Shown here: positions 25,455 through 34,865 of the stretch, in pieces
Position numbering within the stretch: position 1 is the stretch's first letter
Layout of the letters: each line of letters begins with the position of its first letter
Origin: Clostridia bacterium
Lineage (GTDB): Bacteria; Bacillota; Clostridia; Christensenellales; Aristaeellaceae
Direction: 5' to 3'
Length of the DNA: 60,644 nt
NCBI GenBank assembly: GCA_017938695.1
Contig: JAGBBA010000033.1
Span: forward strand, 1 to 60,644
Program-made: the position numbers and the translations under genes
Notes under the pieces: model-generated
What the model was told of the DNA's origin: nothing
Seen by the model: only the letters and a program-made list of their open reading frames with translations
Databases searched by the model: none

Positions 25455-26003
25455 TCAATTACCTCCTGTGGTGAGCGGAATGGGCTCCACGCCCAGCAGC
25501 ATGGCCAGCTTGCCGGTGAGGGAGGTGCTCAGCCGCTTGTTGTAATCTTCCAGGGCGGCAGTGTAGTCATCGGCAAAGGTGGTGGTCTGGCTGAGGGCAC
25601 GGGTCAGAGCGACGATGTACGCCTGATCCCGCTGGCTGGCCTGCACAGAAGCCAGCTCCGGCAGCCGTTTGGCCAGGCTTTCTGCGGCGATGGAAATCTG
25701 CGCATCAGCCTGGGCACGTTCAATGGCGGAAGAATTGGTTTTGCAGATCTTGAAATAAGACTGCTGCAGGGTGACCACGTCGGGGTCTTTCGGGGGCAGG
25801 TGACGGGTCGCCACCACGGCCAGGTTAGCGGCATCCATGGCGCGGATGCGCAGCGGCTCGCTGAGATCGCTGCCGACGGAAACAGCTTCCAGGGCAGCCA
25901 CCTGCTCGCCGTGCCAGCCGCGCACAGCACCGATGCATACCGCACCGACCACCAGAGCGATGGTCAGCAGAATGCAGAGAAAAGTGGAAAGGGAATCTTT
26001 CAT
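25455..26003 (-). CDS. LemA-like membrane protein
   Basis: A 182-residue protein with one N-terminal membrane segment (FLCILLTIALVVGAVCIGAV) and an extracytoplasmic helical domain. The closing pattern (DDYTAALEDYNKRLSTSL, then MLLGVEPIPL) resembles LemA proteins, whose C-terminus has N-x-x-V/L...FP...G. The match is partial, but pairing with a TPM protein supports it. ATG 26003 is preceded by GGAGG. Function of LemA/TPM pairs is not established. Confidence 0.65.
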   Translation of the reverse strand: MKDSLSTFLCILLTIALVVGAVCIGAVRGWHGEQVAALEAVSVGSDLSEPLRIRAMDAANLAVVATRHLPPKDPDVVTLQQSYFKICKTNSSAIERAQADAQISIAAESLAKRLPELASVQASQRDQAYIVALTRALSQTTTFADDYTAALEDYNKRLSTSLTGKLAMLLGVEPIPLTTGGN

Positions 26004-26023
26004 TATGGCGAAAGCCTCCAAGT

Positions 26024-26058
26024 GAATGCGGAATTAGGAATTCGGAATGCGGAATTGA
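26024..26058. repeat. AATTCGGAATGCGG-type repeat tract, copy before array C
   Basis: GAATGCG, GAATTAG, GAATTCG, GAATGCG, GAATTG units followed by AGTGTGTGG. Confidence 0.8.
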
Positions 26059-26093
26059 GTGTGTGGCACGCGCACGCCAAGCAGCTTATCTCG

Positions 26094-26240
26094 CGTCGCG
26101 CCTGTCGCGCGACGTGACCCCTGCTCGGAGATCACCAAGCAACGCCATCCCCGCATGGGTTTCGAAAGGGTCGAAGACCCTTCGTGGGGATTCTCAAGGG
26201 GCAACGCCCCTTGAGTGGGGTCCAGGGGCAAAGCCCCTGG
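26094..26240. repeat. Hairpin array C, abutting the telA stop codon
   Basis: Hairpins at 26094-26114 (CGTCGCGC/GCGCGACG, 5-nt loop), 26163-26184 (loop GAA), 26193-26215 (10-bp stem CTCAAGGGGC, loop AAC) and 26222-26240 (CCAGGGGC, loop AAA). The last base is directly before the telA stop at 26241. Confidence 0.85.
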
Positions 26241-27407
26241 TTACAGATTGGTCTGAAGGAGCTTCTTTTTGAGGTCGGCTTCCATCTGGTAGAGGGTCTT
26301 TTCGGCTTCGATGCGCTGGGCGCGGCCGTTCTTCTGGATGTCCATGACCTCGTTGATGGTGTCGATCAGGCTCTGGTTGGTGTCGATGAGGGTCTGGATG
26401 TCGATGATGCCGCGCTCGGCCTCGCGGGCGGTTTCAACGGTGCCCATTTTGAGGGTCTCGGCGTTCTTGCGCAGCAGCTCGTTGGTCATGTCGGTAACGG
26501 CGGTCTGGGCCTTGAGGGCTTCCTGGGTGTGGTGCAGGCCCAGGGCCAGGACCATCTGGCTCTTCCACAGGGGCAGGGTGTTGGAAAGGGTGGACTGGAT
26601 GCGCTCCACCAGCAGGCTGTTGTTGTTCTGCAGCAGGCGAATCTGAGGTGCCATCTGCATGGACACCTGACGGGTCAGCTTCAGGTCGTGGAGCTTCTTC
26701 TCGAAGCGGTCGCACTGGGCGGCCAGGTCGTTGGCCTTCTGGGCGTCCATGGCGTCGCCGGACTTCTCGGCGGCGGCCATCAGCTCGGCCAGTTCGCCCT
26801 CGCGGACGCGGGCCAGCTTTTCGTCACCGGCGATGATGTACAGCGTCAGTTGGCGGAAATAGTCGGTGTTCTGGTCGTACAGACGGTCGAACATGGCCAC
26901 GTCCTTCAGCAACTGGGCCTGGTGATTCTCCAGGGAGGAGGCGATGTTCTCCACGTTCACGCTCACCTTGCCATAGCGGGCCTTGAGGCGTTCCACACGA
27001 TCCTCGGCAGAGGTGAAGAGCTTCATTAGGCCCTTGGGTTCCTCGGTGTCCTTTTCAAAGCCCTTGAGCTCGGAAACCAGATCCACCAGCATGTCGCCCA
27101 CTTCGCCGGTGTCCTGGGTCTTGACGGCCTCCAGGGCGGTGTCGGAGAAATCAGCGATCTTCTTCTGCGCGTCGGCACCGAAGAGCAGCACATGGTCGGG
27201 GTTGGTCACGTCCAGCTTGCCCAGGAAATCCTCGATGGCCTGACGCTCGGCAGGGGTGAGTTGGCTGTCATCCAGGCGGGGAGCCTTGGCCACGGGGGCG
27301 GGGGCAGGCTGCTCCTGGATGGACTCGGCCACGGGAGCCTCGGGGGCGGTGACTTCGGGTGCTTCGGGGGTCAGGGACAGCATGGGGGTCTGATTGGTTT
27401 CGCTCAT
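26241..27407 (-). CDS. Toxic anion resistance protein, TelA family
   Basis: A 388-residue cytoplasmic, mostly helical protein of the TelA family (named for tellurite resistance; cell-envelope stress roles are proposed). Recognised from blocks DFSDTALEAVKTQDTGEVGD, DVAMFDRLYDQNTDYFRQL, YIIAGDEKLA and TLPLWKSQMVLALGL. The first ~60 residues are Pro/Ala/Glu-rich. It follows the XpaC-like gene by 34 nt, the usual TelA/XpaC pairing. A hairpin array touches its stop codon. Confidence 0.93.
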   Translation of the reverse strand: MSETNQTPMLSLTPEAPEVTAPEAPVAESIQEQPAPAPVAKAPRLDDSQLTPAERQAIEDFLGKLDVTNPDHVLLFGADAQKKIADFSDTALEAVKTQDTGEVGDMLVDLVSELKGFEKDTEEPKGLMKLFTSAEDRVERLKARYGKVSVNVENIASSLENHQAQLLKDVAMFDRLYDQNTDYFRQLTLYIIAGDEKLARVREGELAELMAAAEKSGDAMDAQKANDLAAQCDRFEKKLHDLKLTRQVSMQMAPQIRLLQNNNSLLVERIQSTLSNTLPLWKSQMVLALGLHHTQEALKAQTAVTDMTNELLRKNAETLKMGTVETAREAERGIIDIQTLIDTNQSLIDTINEVMDIQKNGRAQRIEAEKTLYQMEADLKKKLLQTNL

Positions 27408-27441
27408 GGGTATATCCTCCTGTCGGTTATTTATCTATGGA

Positions 27442-28266
27442 TTATTTCTGCTGAGTGCGGTTGCTGTAAAAGGAAACAAAGTTGTCGTCATTGTTGGCAA
27501 CGGGGGCATTGATCACCGGGGTGCCCTTGTGCATCTGGGCGGAGGTGGCGGTGGGGGCCTTGGCGCCGGCGGCACCCAGTTCGCCATCGGAGAAGCCGTC
27601 GCGCTTGAGCATCTGCTCCAGCACGTCGATATCGGTGGTCACATCCAGCATGGTTTCCTTGTAGAGGTTATCCAGCTGCTTCTGGCAGGCGGTGAGCACC
27701 ATGCCCATGCCGCGGATCAGGGTGGAGCGGGCCTCGGTCATATCGGAAACGGACACGCCGCGCTGATCCATGGTGCGGTAGCTGGCCAGCATTTTCAGGG
27801 TGGTGGGCAGATAGTAGTTCATAAACTTGCGGATCTGGCTGGCCTTTTGCGGTTTTTCCGCCACGGTTTTGAAAATCTGGATGCACAGCCGCTCCATTTC
27901 GTCCATCTGGCTGGAAAGAACCTCGTCGGTAATAGCGTCGTTCTCAGCGCGGATCTGGTGAAGCATCTCCTGGCCCTTGGCAATTACGGCGTCGGCGTTT
28001 TCATCGCCGGAGAGGGGGAGTTCCTCCACCTCGCTGGGCCGCTTCTTGGCGTCCTGCTTGTTGTGGGTGGTCAGGTCCAGGCCCGAGGCCATGATGCTGA
28101 TCACCTTGCCGAAGAGAATCGCAAAGCCGCCGCACAGGAGAAAATCGCTGATACGGAACAGCGGGAAAATGCTGGAGTAGAGCAGGGTGAGAATGCCGCC
28201 TGCGATCAGACCGGCCTTAAAGCCCTTGTTCTTCTTTTTGTTTCGGTTCTTGTTCTTTTTGCTCAT
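27442..28266 (-). CDS. XpaC-like 5-bromo-4-chloroindolyl phosphate hydrolysis family protein
   Basis: A ~274-residue membrane protein. A Lys/Asn-rich start (KKNKNRNKKKNKG) is followed by two close membrane segments (FKAGLIAGGILTLLYSSIF and SDFLLCGGFAILFGKVISI), then a cytoplasmic helical domain with FKTVAEKPQKASQIRKFMNY, the signature of the XpaC family. XpaC and TelA genes are usually adjacent, as here. ATG 28266 is a choice among several in-frame ATGs upstream (28281, 28290, 28299); none has ideal ribosome-site spacing. Confidence 0.85.
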   Translation of the reverse strand: MSKKNKNRNKKKNKGFKAGLIAGGILTLLYSSIFPLFRISDFLLCGGFAILFGKVISIMASGLDLTTHNKQDAKKRPSEVEELPLSGDENADAVIAKGQEMLHQIRAENDAITDEVLSSQMDEMERLCIQIFKTVAEKPQKASQIRKFMNYYLPTTLKMLASYRTMDQRGVSVSDMTEARSTLIRGMGMVLTACQKQLDNLYKETMLDVTTDIDVLEQMLKRDGFSDGELGAAGAKAPTATSAQMHKGTPVINAPVANNDDNFVSFYSNRTQQK

Positions 28267-28313
28267 GGCTGGTGAATCCATTCCTTTCATCGCCTGCATA
28301 GCAGGCTGATACT

Positions 28314-28342
28314 ATTATAGCACAGCTGGAAGAATGTGAAAA
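28314..28342 (-). promoter_or_regulatory. Promoter of xpaC-telA
   Basis: On the minus strand TTTTCA (28337-28342), 17-nt spacer, TATAAT (28314-28319). The -35 is weak. Confidence 0.5.
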
Positions 28343-28436
28343 GCACCTGAGAGATGAGAATTTGGTGAGGAAACAATAAGAATACAATGCGAAAAGGCAT
28401 CATACACTCCCACAGACGGAAGGAGGCGCACGCATC

Positions 28437-29966
28437 ATGGATATGCGATTGATCAAGGAGAACATACAGTTGGAGCAGCCTGTGGGCCAGGGCCGCGGAC
28501 AGACCGTGGTGGAGGGGGAGATTACCCTGCCCGGCGGACTGCGGGAGGAAGCACGGGTGCTGCATGCAGGCGGCATGGCCGTGGTGGACCGGGTGGAGGC
28601 CATGCAGGATCGCGTGTCTGTGATGGGCAAGGTGATGTTCCATGCGCTGTACACCCAGGGGGATCATACCCGGGTGAACGCCATGGAGGCCTCGGCAGAC
28701 TTCAGCTATATGATGGAATTACCGGGGGCCCAGGCGCGGCATGTGTGCCAAGTGGATGCCCGGGTGGAGCATGTGGATGCTATGGCCTCCGGCGGCAGGC
28801 TGAACATGAAAGCCGTGGTAGCACTGTATGGTACGGCGATGGCGAATCAGCCGGTGGAGGCGGTGTCGGGCATCACCGGCGTAAAGGACATTGAAAGCCA
28901 GGCCCGGGAAATGACTGTGAAGCGCACGGTGGCATCAGGCGAGGGAGAAACCTTGCTCCGGGAGGAGTTTGCCTTGCCCCAGGGGCTGGCCATCCGGGAG
29001 ACGCTGTATGCCACGGCCTATCCGCAGGTCACGGAGGTGAACGGCGGTATGGGCAAGGCTGGCGTGAGGGGCCATGTGCAGCTGGAGGCGGTGCATGCGT
29101 CGGATCTGCCAGGCAAGCCGGTGGTGGTCACCCGGCACACCCTGCCCTTTGAACAGGCGGTGGAGCTGAAGGGCGAGGACGGCGAGATGCTCCGGGGCAG
29201 GGCCGTTGTGCGTGACGTAGCGGTGGCCAGCCAGGAGACCGGCGAGAATGAGCGTACCCTGCGGGCGGAGGTACTGCTGACGCTGCAGGGCTGGGCAGAC
29301 CGCATGGAGCACATGACGCTCCTGGATGATGCCTATACCACCGCCGGGGAAGACTTGCGCCTGACAGCCCGGGAGGTGCATTGCCGGGTGGCGGACAGCA
29401 TGGCTCAGGCAGCAGAAAGCGGCAAGACCATGCTGATGCTGCCGGAAGGTACGCCGCCGGTGCGCAGTGTGCTGTGCGCCTTTGCATCGCCGGTGCTTAC
29501 CGGCTGGGAGCAGACGGGCGGCAGGCTCACCGCCGAGGGCATGCTGGAAATCACCTTGCTGTACATGACCGACGACTCAGATGAACCGGTGCATGTGCAG
29601 CAGGAGGAACCCTTCCGGCTTACCTTTGCTGCCCAGGCAGGGGAGCAGGATCACCTCACCCTGACCTGCGGCGATGTGGAGGCCAGTGCCATTACCAGCG
29701 ACCGGGTGGAAATGCGGTACATCATGCACCTGGACATCAGCGGCGTCCGGGAAGAAACGGCGCGGCTGGTGACGGATGCGCTCCCTGTGGCCACCGGTGC
29801 GCCGGAGGGGAGCATCGTGCTGTATTTCACCCAGCCCGGCGAAACCCTGTGGGACATTGCCAAAAGGTATCGGGTGCCGGTTAAAGAAATCCGCGAGCTG
29901 AACCCGGAGGTAGCAGACGAACTGCAGCCGGGCCAGGGCGTGGTGGTGTGGCACAGAATGAAATAA
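28437..29966 (+). CDS. SipL-like SPOCS (DUF3794) and LysM protein
   Basis: A 509-residue protein with repeated DUF3794/SPOCS domains (for example VVEGEITLPGGLREEARVL early, and similar blocks near 170-260 and 310-430) and a C-terminal LysM (~460-505, GETLWDIAKRYRVPVKEI ... LNPEV). This matches SipL, which in Clostridioides difficile links the spore coat to SpoIVA at the forespore surface. It suggests the host carries sporulation genes. GGAAGGAGG precedes ATG 28437. The gene is divergent from xpaC-telA and ends in a terminator. Confidence 0.85.
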   Translation: MDMRLIKENIQLEQPVGQGRGQTVVEGEITLPGGLREEARVLHAGGMAVVDRVEAMQDRVSVMGKVMFHALYTQGDHTRVNAMEASADFSYMMELPGAQARHVCQVDARVEHVDAMASGGRLNMKAVVALYGTAMANQPVEAVSGITGVKDIESQAREMTVKRTVASGEGETLLREEFALPQGLAIRETLYATAYPQVTEVNGGMGKAGVRGHVQLEAVHASDLPGKPVVVTRHTLPFEQAVELKGEDGEMLRGRAVVRDVAVASQETGENERTLRAEVLLTLQGWADRMEHMTLLDDAYTTAGEDLRLTAREVHCRVADSMAQAAESGKTMLMLPEGTPPVRSVLCAFASPVLTGWEQTGGRLTAEGMLEITLLYMTDDSDEPVHVQQEEPFRLTFAAQAGEQDHLTLTCGDVEASAITSDRVEMRYIMHLDISGVREETARLVTDALPVATGAPEGSIVLYFTQPGETLWDIAKRYRVPVKEIRELNPEVADELQPGQGVVVWHRMK

Positions 29967-29970
29967 GCAC

Positions 29971-30009
29971 AACCCCTTCCGCATGGCTGAATGCTGTGTG
30001 GAAGGGGTT
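29971..30009 (+). terminator. Convergent terminator
   Basis: AACCCCTTCC/GGAAGGGGTT, 19-nt loop with internal pairing, symmetric so usable by the SipL-like and GNAT genes. Confidence 0.7.
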
Positions 30010-30023
30010 TACTGCATATGGAT

Positions 30024-30821
30024 TTACCGGGCAGCGATGGTGCAGAGCTTGCCTCGGAGCTTGTAGCCGATCTTCTCATAGCAGGCATTGGAGGCGGCGT
30101 AGTCGGCATCGGTGTACAGCATGGGAGTCAGGCCCTGGTCGGCAAGCTGCTGCGTCACCTGGTAGACCAGGTGCTGTGCGTAATGCTTGCGGCGGTGGGC
30201 TGGTTTGGTGTAGACGCTGCTCACGCAGCCAAGGTCATCATTGATGTTATAGGAGCAGCAGGCCACGGTGTCGCCGGAAGCGTTTTTCCAGAAGAAAAAC
30301 GCATTCTGGGCGATGTATTGCTGGGCCTTCTGCAAACAGGATTCCATGGGTTGCTGATCGGCACCGATATCCCCGTGAAACTCGAAGATCATCCGGGCGG
30401 CCTCGTCGGTGTCCTCGGGGGTGCATAGGTGGAGGCTGCCGTCGGTGGGCGTGGATGGAGGAATGACTGCCGGACAATCGTAGGCAAACATGTTGGTGGC
30501 GATGCCGGCAGCGATGCCCTCCTGCTGCGCCCGGGCAATGAAATACTCCGCCAGCTCGCATTTCAAATTGTAGCGATAGCCCTCGGCCAGGGGGACCGTT
30601 TGTTCGGCAAGCTGCCAGGCCTGCTCCATTTCGGCAGGGGTGATGCCGTCGGGCGTCCAGATCCATACCGGGTAGGGCGAAACCGTGTGGCAGAGGATGA
30701 ACCGCGCATGGTCGGTGAGGATGCAGCTGCAGGGGCCCCGCAGCACGCGGCTCAGCACCGAAAAGGTGTAGCGGTCGTTTTCCAGCAGCTGAAAGTCGCG
30801 CTCGTCTGCCAAGTGATCCAT
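30024..30821 (-). CDS. GNAT family N-acetyltransferase
   Basis: A 265-residue protein with a C-terminal GNAT fold: YNINDDLGCVSSVYTKPAHR (beta4) leads to the CoA-binding loop RRKHYAQHLVYQVTQQL and then ASNACYEKIGYK, the typical motif B end. The N-terminal half is family-specific. The acceptor is unknown. ATG 30821 is 9 nt after AGGAAGG; the frame is open far upstream but crosses a divergent promoter. Confidence 0.82.
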   Translation of the reverse strand: MDHLADERDFQLLENDRYTFSVLSRVLRGPCSCILTDHARFILCHTVSPYPVWIWTPDGITPAEMEQAWQLAEQTVPLAEGYRYNLKCELAEYFIARAQQEGIAAGIATNMFAYDCPAVIPPSTPTDGSLHLCTPEDTDEAARMIFEFHGDIGADQQPMESCLQKAQQYIAQNAFFFWKNASGDTVACCSYNINDDLGCVSSVYTKPAHRRKHYAQHLVYQVTQQLADQGLTPMLYTDADYAASNACYEKIGYKLRGKLCTIAAR

Positions 30822-30897
30822 GGTCATCATCCTTCCTGGTTCGGAATAGATAAGAAAGATTCGCCGCCGGAAGGGAAACTCCTGCCAAAAGCAGCGT

Positions 30898-30926
30898 TTG
30901 CACGAATTCGCCAGCCGTGCTATACT
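30898..30926 (+). promoter_or_regulatory. Promoter of the TraX-like gene
   Basis: TTGCAC (30898-30903), 17-nt spacer, TATACT (30921-30926). Confidence 0.7.
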
Positions 30927-30956
30927 GGATACCATGCTGATACAGGAGGCAAAACC

Positions 30957-31694
30957 ATGACGGTGAGAAAGTCCATTGCCGGGAATACGGCCACTGGCTG
31001 GCTGAAGATTCTCGCGCTGATCTTCATGTTCTGCGATCATGCGGGCAAGATGTTGCTGCCCAATGTGCCGGAGATGCGCATGCTGGGGCGCATTGCCTTT
31101 CCGCTGTACTGCTGGTGCCTGGTGGTGGGGAGCCACTACACCCGCAGCTTTCCCAAGTATATTTTGCGGATGCTGCTGGTGGGCGCGGTGTCCCAGCCGC
31201 TGTACATGTGGGGCCTGAACCACACCTGGGACGAGCCCAACATCTTTCTGACGCTGACCATCGCCCTGTGCGGCTTGTGGGGCATGAAGGAGAAAAAGTG
31301 GTTCAGTCACATCTGGGCACCGGTGCTGGCTCTGGTGGCGGCGACGCTGCTGGGCTGCGACTACGGCTGGCGGGGCGTGCTGCTGGTGTTCCTGCTCTAT
31401 GCCGTGCGTGACAGCCGCAGCGGCATTGCGGCGGTGATGATCGCCTTCTGCCTGTTCTGGGGCGGCACTTCCAGCATGGTGAAGGAGGTCTTCGGCCTGC
31501 CGCTGACGGGGTGGTATCCGGCGACGCTATCGGGGCTGATCTCGCCCTGGCTGCGCTTGCAGGGGCTGGCCATCCTGGCCCTGCCGCTGATGCTCGTCCG
31601 CTTCCCCAGGGATATCAGGCTGCCTGCCTGGCTGGGCTATGCCATTTATCCGGCGCATCTGGTGGTGCTGATCATCCTGGAACAAATTCTCTGA
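30957..31694 (+). CDS. TraX family membrane protein
   Basis: A 245-residue integral membrane protein with about eight membrane segments. The opening (WLKILALIFMFCDHAGKMLL, then GRIAFPLYCWCLVVG) is diagnostic of the TraX family. F-plasmid TraX acetylates pilin, but chromosomal homologues in Firmicutes are widespread and not tied to conjugation, so an envelope acyltransferase role is the safer inference. AGGAGG precedes ATG 30957; it is a single-gene unit. Confidence 0.88.
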   Translation: MTVRKSIAGNTATGWLKILALIFMFCDHAGKMLLPNVPEMRMLGRIAFPLYCWCLVVGSHYTRSFPKYILRMLLVGAVSQPLYMWGLNHTWDEPNIFLTLTIALCGLWGMKEKKWFSHIWAPVLALVAATLLGCDYGWRGVLLVFLLYAVRDSRSGIAAVMIAFCLFWGGTSSMVKEVFGLPLTGWYPATLSGLISPWLRLQGLAILALPLMLVRFPRDIRLPAWLGYAIYPAHLVVLIILEQIL

Positions 31695-31703
31695 TTTTCT
31701 CAG

Positions 31704-31733
31704 CCGCGCTTTGGCAAGAAGGCGCGGTTTTTT
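31704..31733 (+). terminator. Terminator of the TraX-like gene
   Basis: CCGCGC/GCGCGG with a 12-nt loop, then TTTTTT. Confidence 0.85.
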
Positions 31734-31746
31734 AATTGTATTTTTG

Positions 31747-31775
31747 TTGCCCCGGCGGACAAAATTGACTATAAT
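31747..31775 (+). promoter_or_regulatory. Promoter of dapF-dapL-cysK
   Basis: TTGCCC (31747-31752), 17-nt spacer, TATAAT (31770-31775), followed by AAGGAG before ATG 31808. Confidence 0.75.
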
Positions 31776-31807
31776 GAACAATATTCGATTTTGTAAGGAG
31801 CGAGGTT

Positions 31808-32644
31808 ATGCGCTTTACGAAGATGCAGGGCATCGGCAATGACTACATTTATGTGAATTGCTTTGAGGAAACCGTGCGCGACCCGGCTGCGCTGGCTGTG
31901 CGCATGAGCCGCCCCCACTTCGGCGTGGGTGCGGATGGTCTGGTGCTGATCGAGCCCAGCGATGTGGCGGACTTCGGCATGCGGATCTTCAACAGCGACG
32001 GCAGCGAAAGCGAAATGTGCGGCAACGCCACCCGCTGCATTGCCAAATATGTGTACGAGCGCGGGCTGACGGACAAAACCGAGATCAGCCTGATGACCGG
32101 CGCAGGGCTGAAGCACCTGCAGCTGCGCACCCGGGGCGGGAAGGTGCACTCCGTCCGGGTGGACATGGGCTCGCCGGAGCTGAACCCCCGGATGGTACCG
32201 GTGGATCTGCCCGGTGAGATCGTGTTGGGCCACCGGCTGGATGTGGGCGGCCTGCCGTATAGCATCCACTGCGTGTCCATGGGCAACCCCCATTGCGTGA
32301 TCTTCGTCAACGACCCGGACGATGTGGATTTGCCCACGGTGGGCTCGCTGATCGAGAACCACCGGCTGTTCCCCAACCGCACGAATGTGGAGTTTGTAAC
32401 GGTGAAGGACCGGCATCACTTGCGGATGCGGGTGTGGGAACGCGGCGCCGGGGAGACCATGGCCTGCGGCACGGGCGCATGCGCGGCACTGGTGGCCTCG
32501 GTGCTCACCGGCAAGGCGGACAGAAATGCAGAAGTAAAGCTCAACGGCGGCGTATTGCAGGTGGAATGGTCGCCGGAGGATAACCACGTATACAAGGAAG
32601 GACCTGCCGAATTCGTGTTTGACGGCATCTGGCCTGAGGATTGA
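31808..32644 (+). CDS. dapF: Diaminopimelate epimerase
   Basis: Converts LL- to meso-diaminopimelate, for lysine and cell-wall crosslinking. The 278-residue enzyme keeps both catalytic cysteines: Cys71 in SEMCGNATRC and Cys220 in GETMACGTGACAAL. N-terminal MRFTKMQGIGNDYIYV is typical. dapL follows 15 nt downstream, so the two consecutive steps are co-expressed. Confidence 0.97.
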   Translation: MRFTKMQGIGNDYIYVNCFEETVRDPAALAVRMSRPHFGVGADGLVLIEPSDVADFGMRIFNSDGSESEMCGNATRCIAKYVYERGLTDKTEISLMTGAGLKHLQLRTRGGKVHSVRVDMGSPELNPRMVPVDLPGEIVLGHRLDVGGLPYSIHCVSMGNPHCVIFVNDPDDVDLPTVGSLIENHRLFPNRTNVEFVTVKDRHHLRMRVWERGAGETMACGTGACAALVASVLTGKADRNAEVKLNGGVLQVEWSPEDNHVYKEGPAEFVFDGIWPED

Positions 32645-32659
32645 CAGGAGGACAAAAGC

Positions 32660-33886
32660 ATGTTCCATATCAATGACCATTTTCAGAAGCTGCCCGGTTC
32701 CTACCTCTTTGCGGAGATCGCCCGCCGGGTGAAGGTATATCAGCAGGAGCACCCGGAGGCGGATATCATCCGCCTGGGCATTGGCGACGTGACCAAGCCC
32801 CTGGTGCCTGCCGTGATCGAAGCCATGCACAAGGCCGTGGACGAAATGGGCGTGCAGGAAACCTTCCGCGGCTACGGCCCGGACTTCGGCTATGACTTCT
32901 TGGTGAACGCCATCCGCGAGGGCGACTATGCCTCCCGGGGTGTGGAGATCGCCTATGACGAGGTGTTCGTGTCCGACGGCGCCAAGTGCGACGTGGGCAA
33001 CATCCAGGAGCTGTTCAGCGAGGATGCCGTCATCGCCGTGACTGATCCCGTGTATCCCGTGTATGTGGACAGCAATGCCATGGCTGGCCGCGCTGGCGAC
33101 TATGTGAACGACCGCTGGGACCGCCTGGTGTACCTGCCCTGCAATGCGGAAAACGACTTCGTGCCCGCCCTGCCGGATCAGCCGGTGGACGTGATCTACC
33201 TGTGCTATCCCAATAACCCCACCGGCACGGTGCTGACCAAGCCCCAGCTGAAGAAGTTTGTGGACTGGGCCAAGGAGAACGGCGCGATCATCATCTATGA
33301 CGCGGCGTACCGCGCCTTTATCTCCACACCGGATATCCCCCTGAGCATCTACGAGGTGGAGGGCGCGAGGGAAGTGGCAATCGAGTGCAATTCCTTCAGC
33401 AAAACCGCCGGCTTCACTGGTACCCGCTGCGGCTATACGGTGATCCCCCATGAGGTGTGCGGCCTGGACGCCAAGGGCGGCAAGGTGAGCCTGAACGCCA
33501 TGTGGAAGCGTCGCATGGCCACCAAGTTCAACGGCGTGAGCTACCCCGTGCAGCGCGCGGCTGCCGCTGTGTATACCGAGGAAGGCCAGAAGCAAATCAA
33601 GGAAGTGATTGCTTCTTATATGGAGAATGCACGGATCATCCGCGAGAGCCTGGCGGCCCAGGGCTTTACTGTGTTCGGCGGCCAGGACGCCCCCTACATC
33701 TGGCTGAAGGTGCCCGAAGGCATGACCAGCTGGGAGTTCTTTGACCTGCTGCTGGATAAGTGCCACATCGTGGGTACCCCTGGCTCCGGCTTTGGCCCCA
33801 GCGGCGAAGGCTACTTCCGCTTGACGGCCTTCAATACCCTGGAAAAGACCAAGCAGGCCATGGAGCGCGTGAGCAAGCTGAAATAA
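32660..33886 (+). CDS. dapL: LL-diaminopimelate aminotransferase
   Basis: PLP enzyme converting tetrahydrodipicolinate to LL-diaminopimelate in one step, bypassing the acyl-intermediate route. The 408-residue protein has the fold-type I signatures [21 protein letters not shown], and Lys248 in [13 protein letters not shown] as the PLP anchor. It starts [17 protein letters not shown] like other DapL proteins. It sits between dapF and cysK. Confidence 0.97.
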   Translation: MFHINDHFQKLPGSYLFAEIARRVKVYQQEHPEADIIRLGIGDVTKPLVPAVIEAMHKAVDEMGVQETFRGYGPDFGYDFLVNAIREGDYASRGVEIAYDEVFVSDGAKCDVGNIQELFSEDAVIAVTDPVYPVYVDSNAMAGRAGDYVNDRWDRLVYLPCNAENDFVPALPDQPVDVIYLCYPNNPTGTVLTKPQLKKFVDWAKENGAIIIYDAAYRAFISTPDIPLSIYEVEGAREVAIECNSFSKTAGFTGTRCGYTVIPHEVCGLDAKGGKVSLNAMWKRRMATKFNGVSYPVQRAAAAVYTEEGQKQIKEVIASYMENARIIRESLAAQGFTVFGGQDAPYIWLKVPEGMTSWEFFDLLLDKCHIVGTPGSGFGPSGEGYFRLTAFNTLEKTKQAMERVSKLK

Positions 33887-33900
33887 TGGAGGTGAGCTCC

Positions 33901-34827
33901 ATGAAGGTTTATCGCAGTATATCGGAGATGATCGGCGGAACGCCCCTGCTGGAGCTGAAGGGCTACCAGCAGGCCAACGGGCTGAACGCCACCATCCTGG
34001 CCAAACTGGAATGCTTTAACCCGGCGGGGAGCGCGAAGGATCGTGTCGCCCGCGCCATGCTGAACGATGCGGAGCAGCGCGGCCTGATCGGCCCCGGTGC
34101 GACCATTATTGAACCCACCAGCGGCAACACGGGCATCGGCCTGGCGGCGGTGGGCGTGGCCCGGGGCTACCGGGTGATCCTTACCATGCCGGACACCATG
34201 AGCGTGGAGCGGCGCAACATGCTGAAGGCCTACGGCGCAGAGGTGGTGCTGACCCCCGGCGATCAGGGCATGGCCGGTTCCATTGCCAAGGCAGAAGAAC
34301 TGGCGGCGCAAACGCCCAACAGTTTTATCCCCGGCCAGTTTGACAACCCGGCTAACCCTGCTGCCCACTATGCCACCACCGGCCCAGAAATCTGGCAGGA
34401 TACCGACGGCAAGGTGGATATCTTTGTGGCAGGCGTTGGCACCGGCGGTACCCTGAGCGGTACCGGCAAGTACCTGAAGGAGCAGAACACGGCTATCCGC
34501 ATTGTGGGTGTGGAGCCTGCTGCCTCGCCCCTGCTGAGCGGCGGCCAGGCAGGCCCCCACAAGCTGCAGGGCATCGGCGCGAACTTTGTGCCGGACAATT
34601 TCGACCGCAGTGTGGCGGATGAGATCATCCCCGTGGAAGCGGAGGACGCCTTTGCTGCTGGCCGTGCCATGGCCCGCGAGGGCATCCTGGTGGGCATTAC
34701 CTCCGGTGCGGCACTGCATGCAGCGAAACTCTTGGCCCAACGCCCCAAAAATGCAGGCAAAGTGATCGTCGCCCTGATGCCTGACTCGGGCGAACGATAC
34801 CTCTCTACCGAAATGTTTATGGATTAA
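33901..34827 (+). CDS. cysK: Cysteine synthase (O-acetylserine sulfhydrylase)
   Basis: PLP enzyme making cysteine from O-acetylserine and sulfide. The 308-residue protein has Lys46 in NPAGSAKDR, the phosphate/substrate loop SGNTG (74-78) and [19 protein letters not shown] 33901 follows GGAGGTGAGC; the frame open further upstream lies inside dapL. The 14-nt gap after dapL suggests co-transcription. Confidence 0.96.
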   Translation: MKVYRSISEMIGGTPLLELKGYQQANGLNATILAKLECFNPAGSAKDRVARAMLNDAEQRGLIGPGATIIEPTSGNTGIGLAAVGVARGYRVILTMPDTMSVERRNMLKAYGAEVVLTPGDQGMAGSIAKAEELAAQTPNSFIPGQFDNPANPAAHYATTGPEIWQDTDGKVDIFVAGVGTGGTLSGTGKYLKEQNTAIRIVGVEPAASPLLSGGQAGPHKLQGIGANFVPDNFDRSVADEIIPVEAEDAFAAGRAMAREGILVGITSGAALHAAKLLAQRPKNAGKVIVALMPDSGERYLSTEMFMD

Positions 34828-34836
34828 CCCAAACGC

Positions 34837-34865
34837 AAAGGCCTTCTGCACAGCAGAGGGCCTTT
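34837..34865 (+). terminator. cysK terminator
   Basis: AAAGGCC...GGCCTTT stem with inner TCTG/CAGA pairing, soon after the cysK stop. Confidence 0.75.

Noticed and set aside
26241-27407. Tellurite resistance as the function of the TelA-family gene
   Set aside because: The family name comes from one plasmid phenotype; chromosomal members do not reliably confer it, so only the family was stated.
28383-28436. Sporulation-sigma promoter before the SipL-like gene
   Set aside because: AATACAAT resembles a SigE -10, but no convincing -35 at proper spacing was found, so it was not called.
30957-31694. TraX homologue as evidence of a conjugative element
   Set aside because: No other transfer gene is near, and chromosomal TraX-family proteins are common in Firmicutes.
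31769-33766. 665-codon open frame opposite dapF and dapL
   Set aside because: Antisense shadow with low-complexity His/Gly/Val composition.
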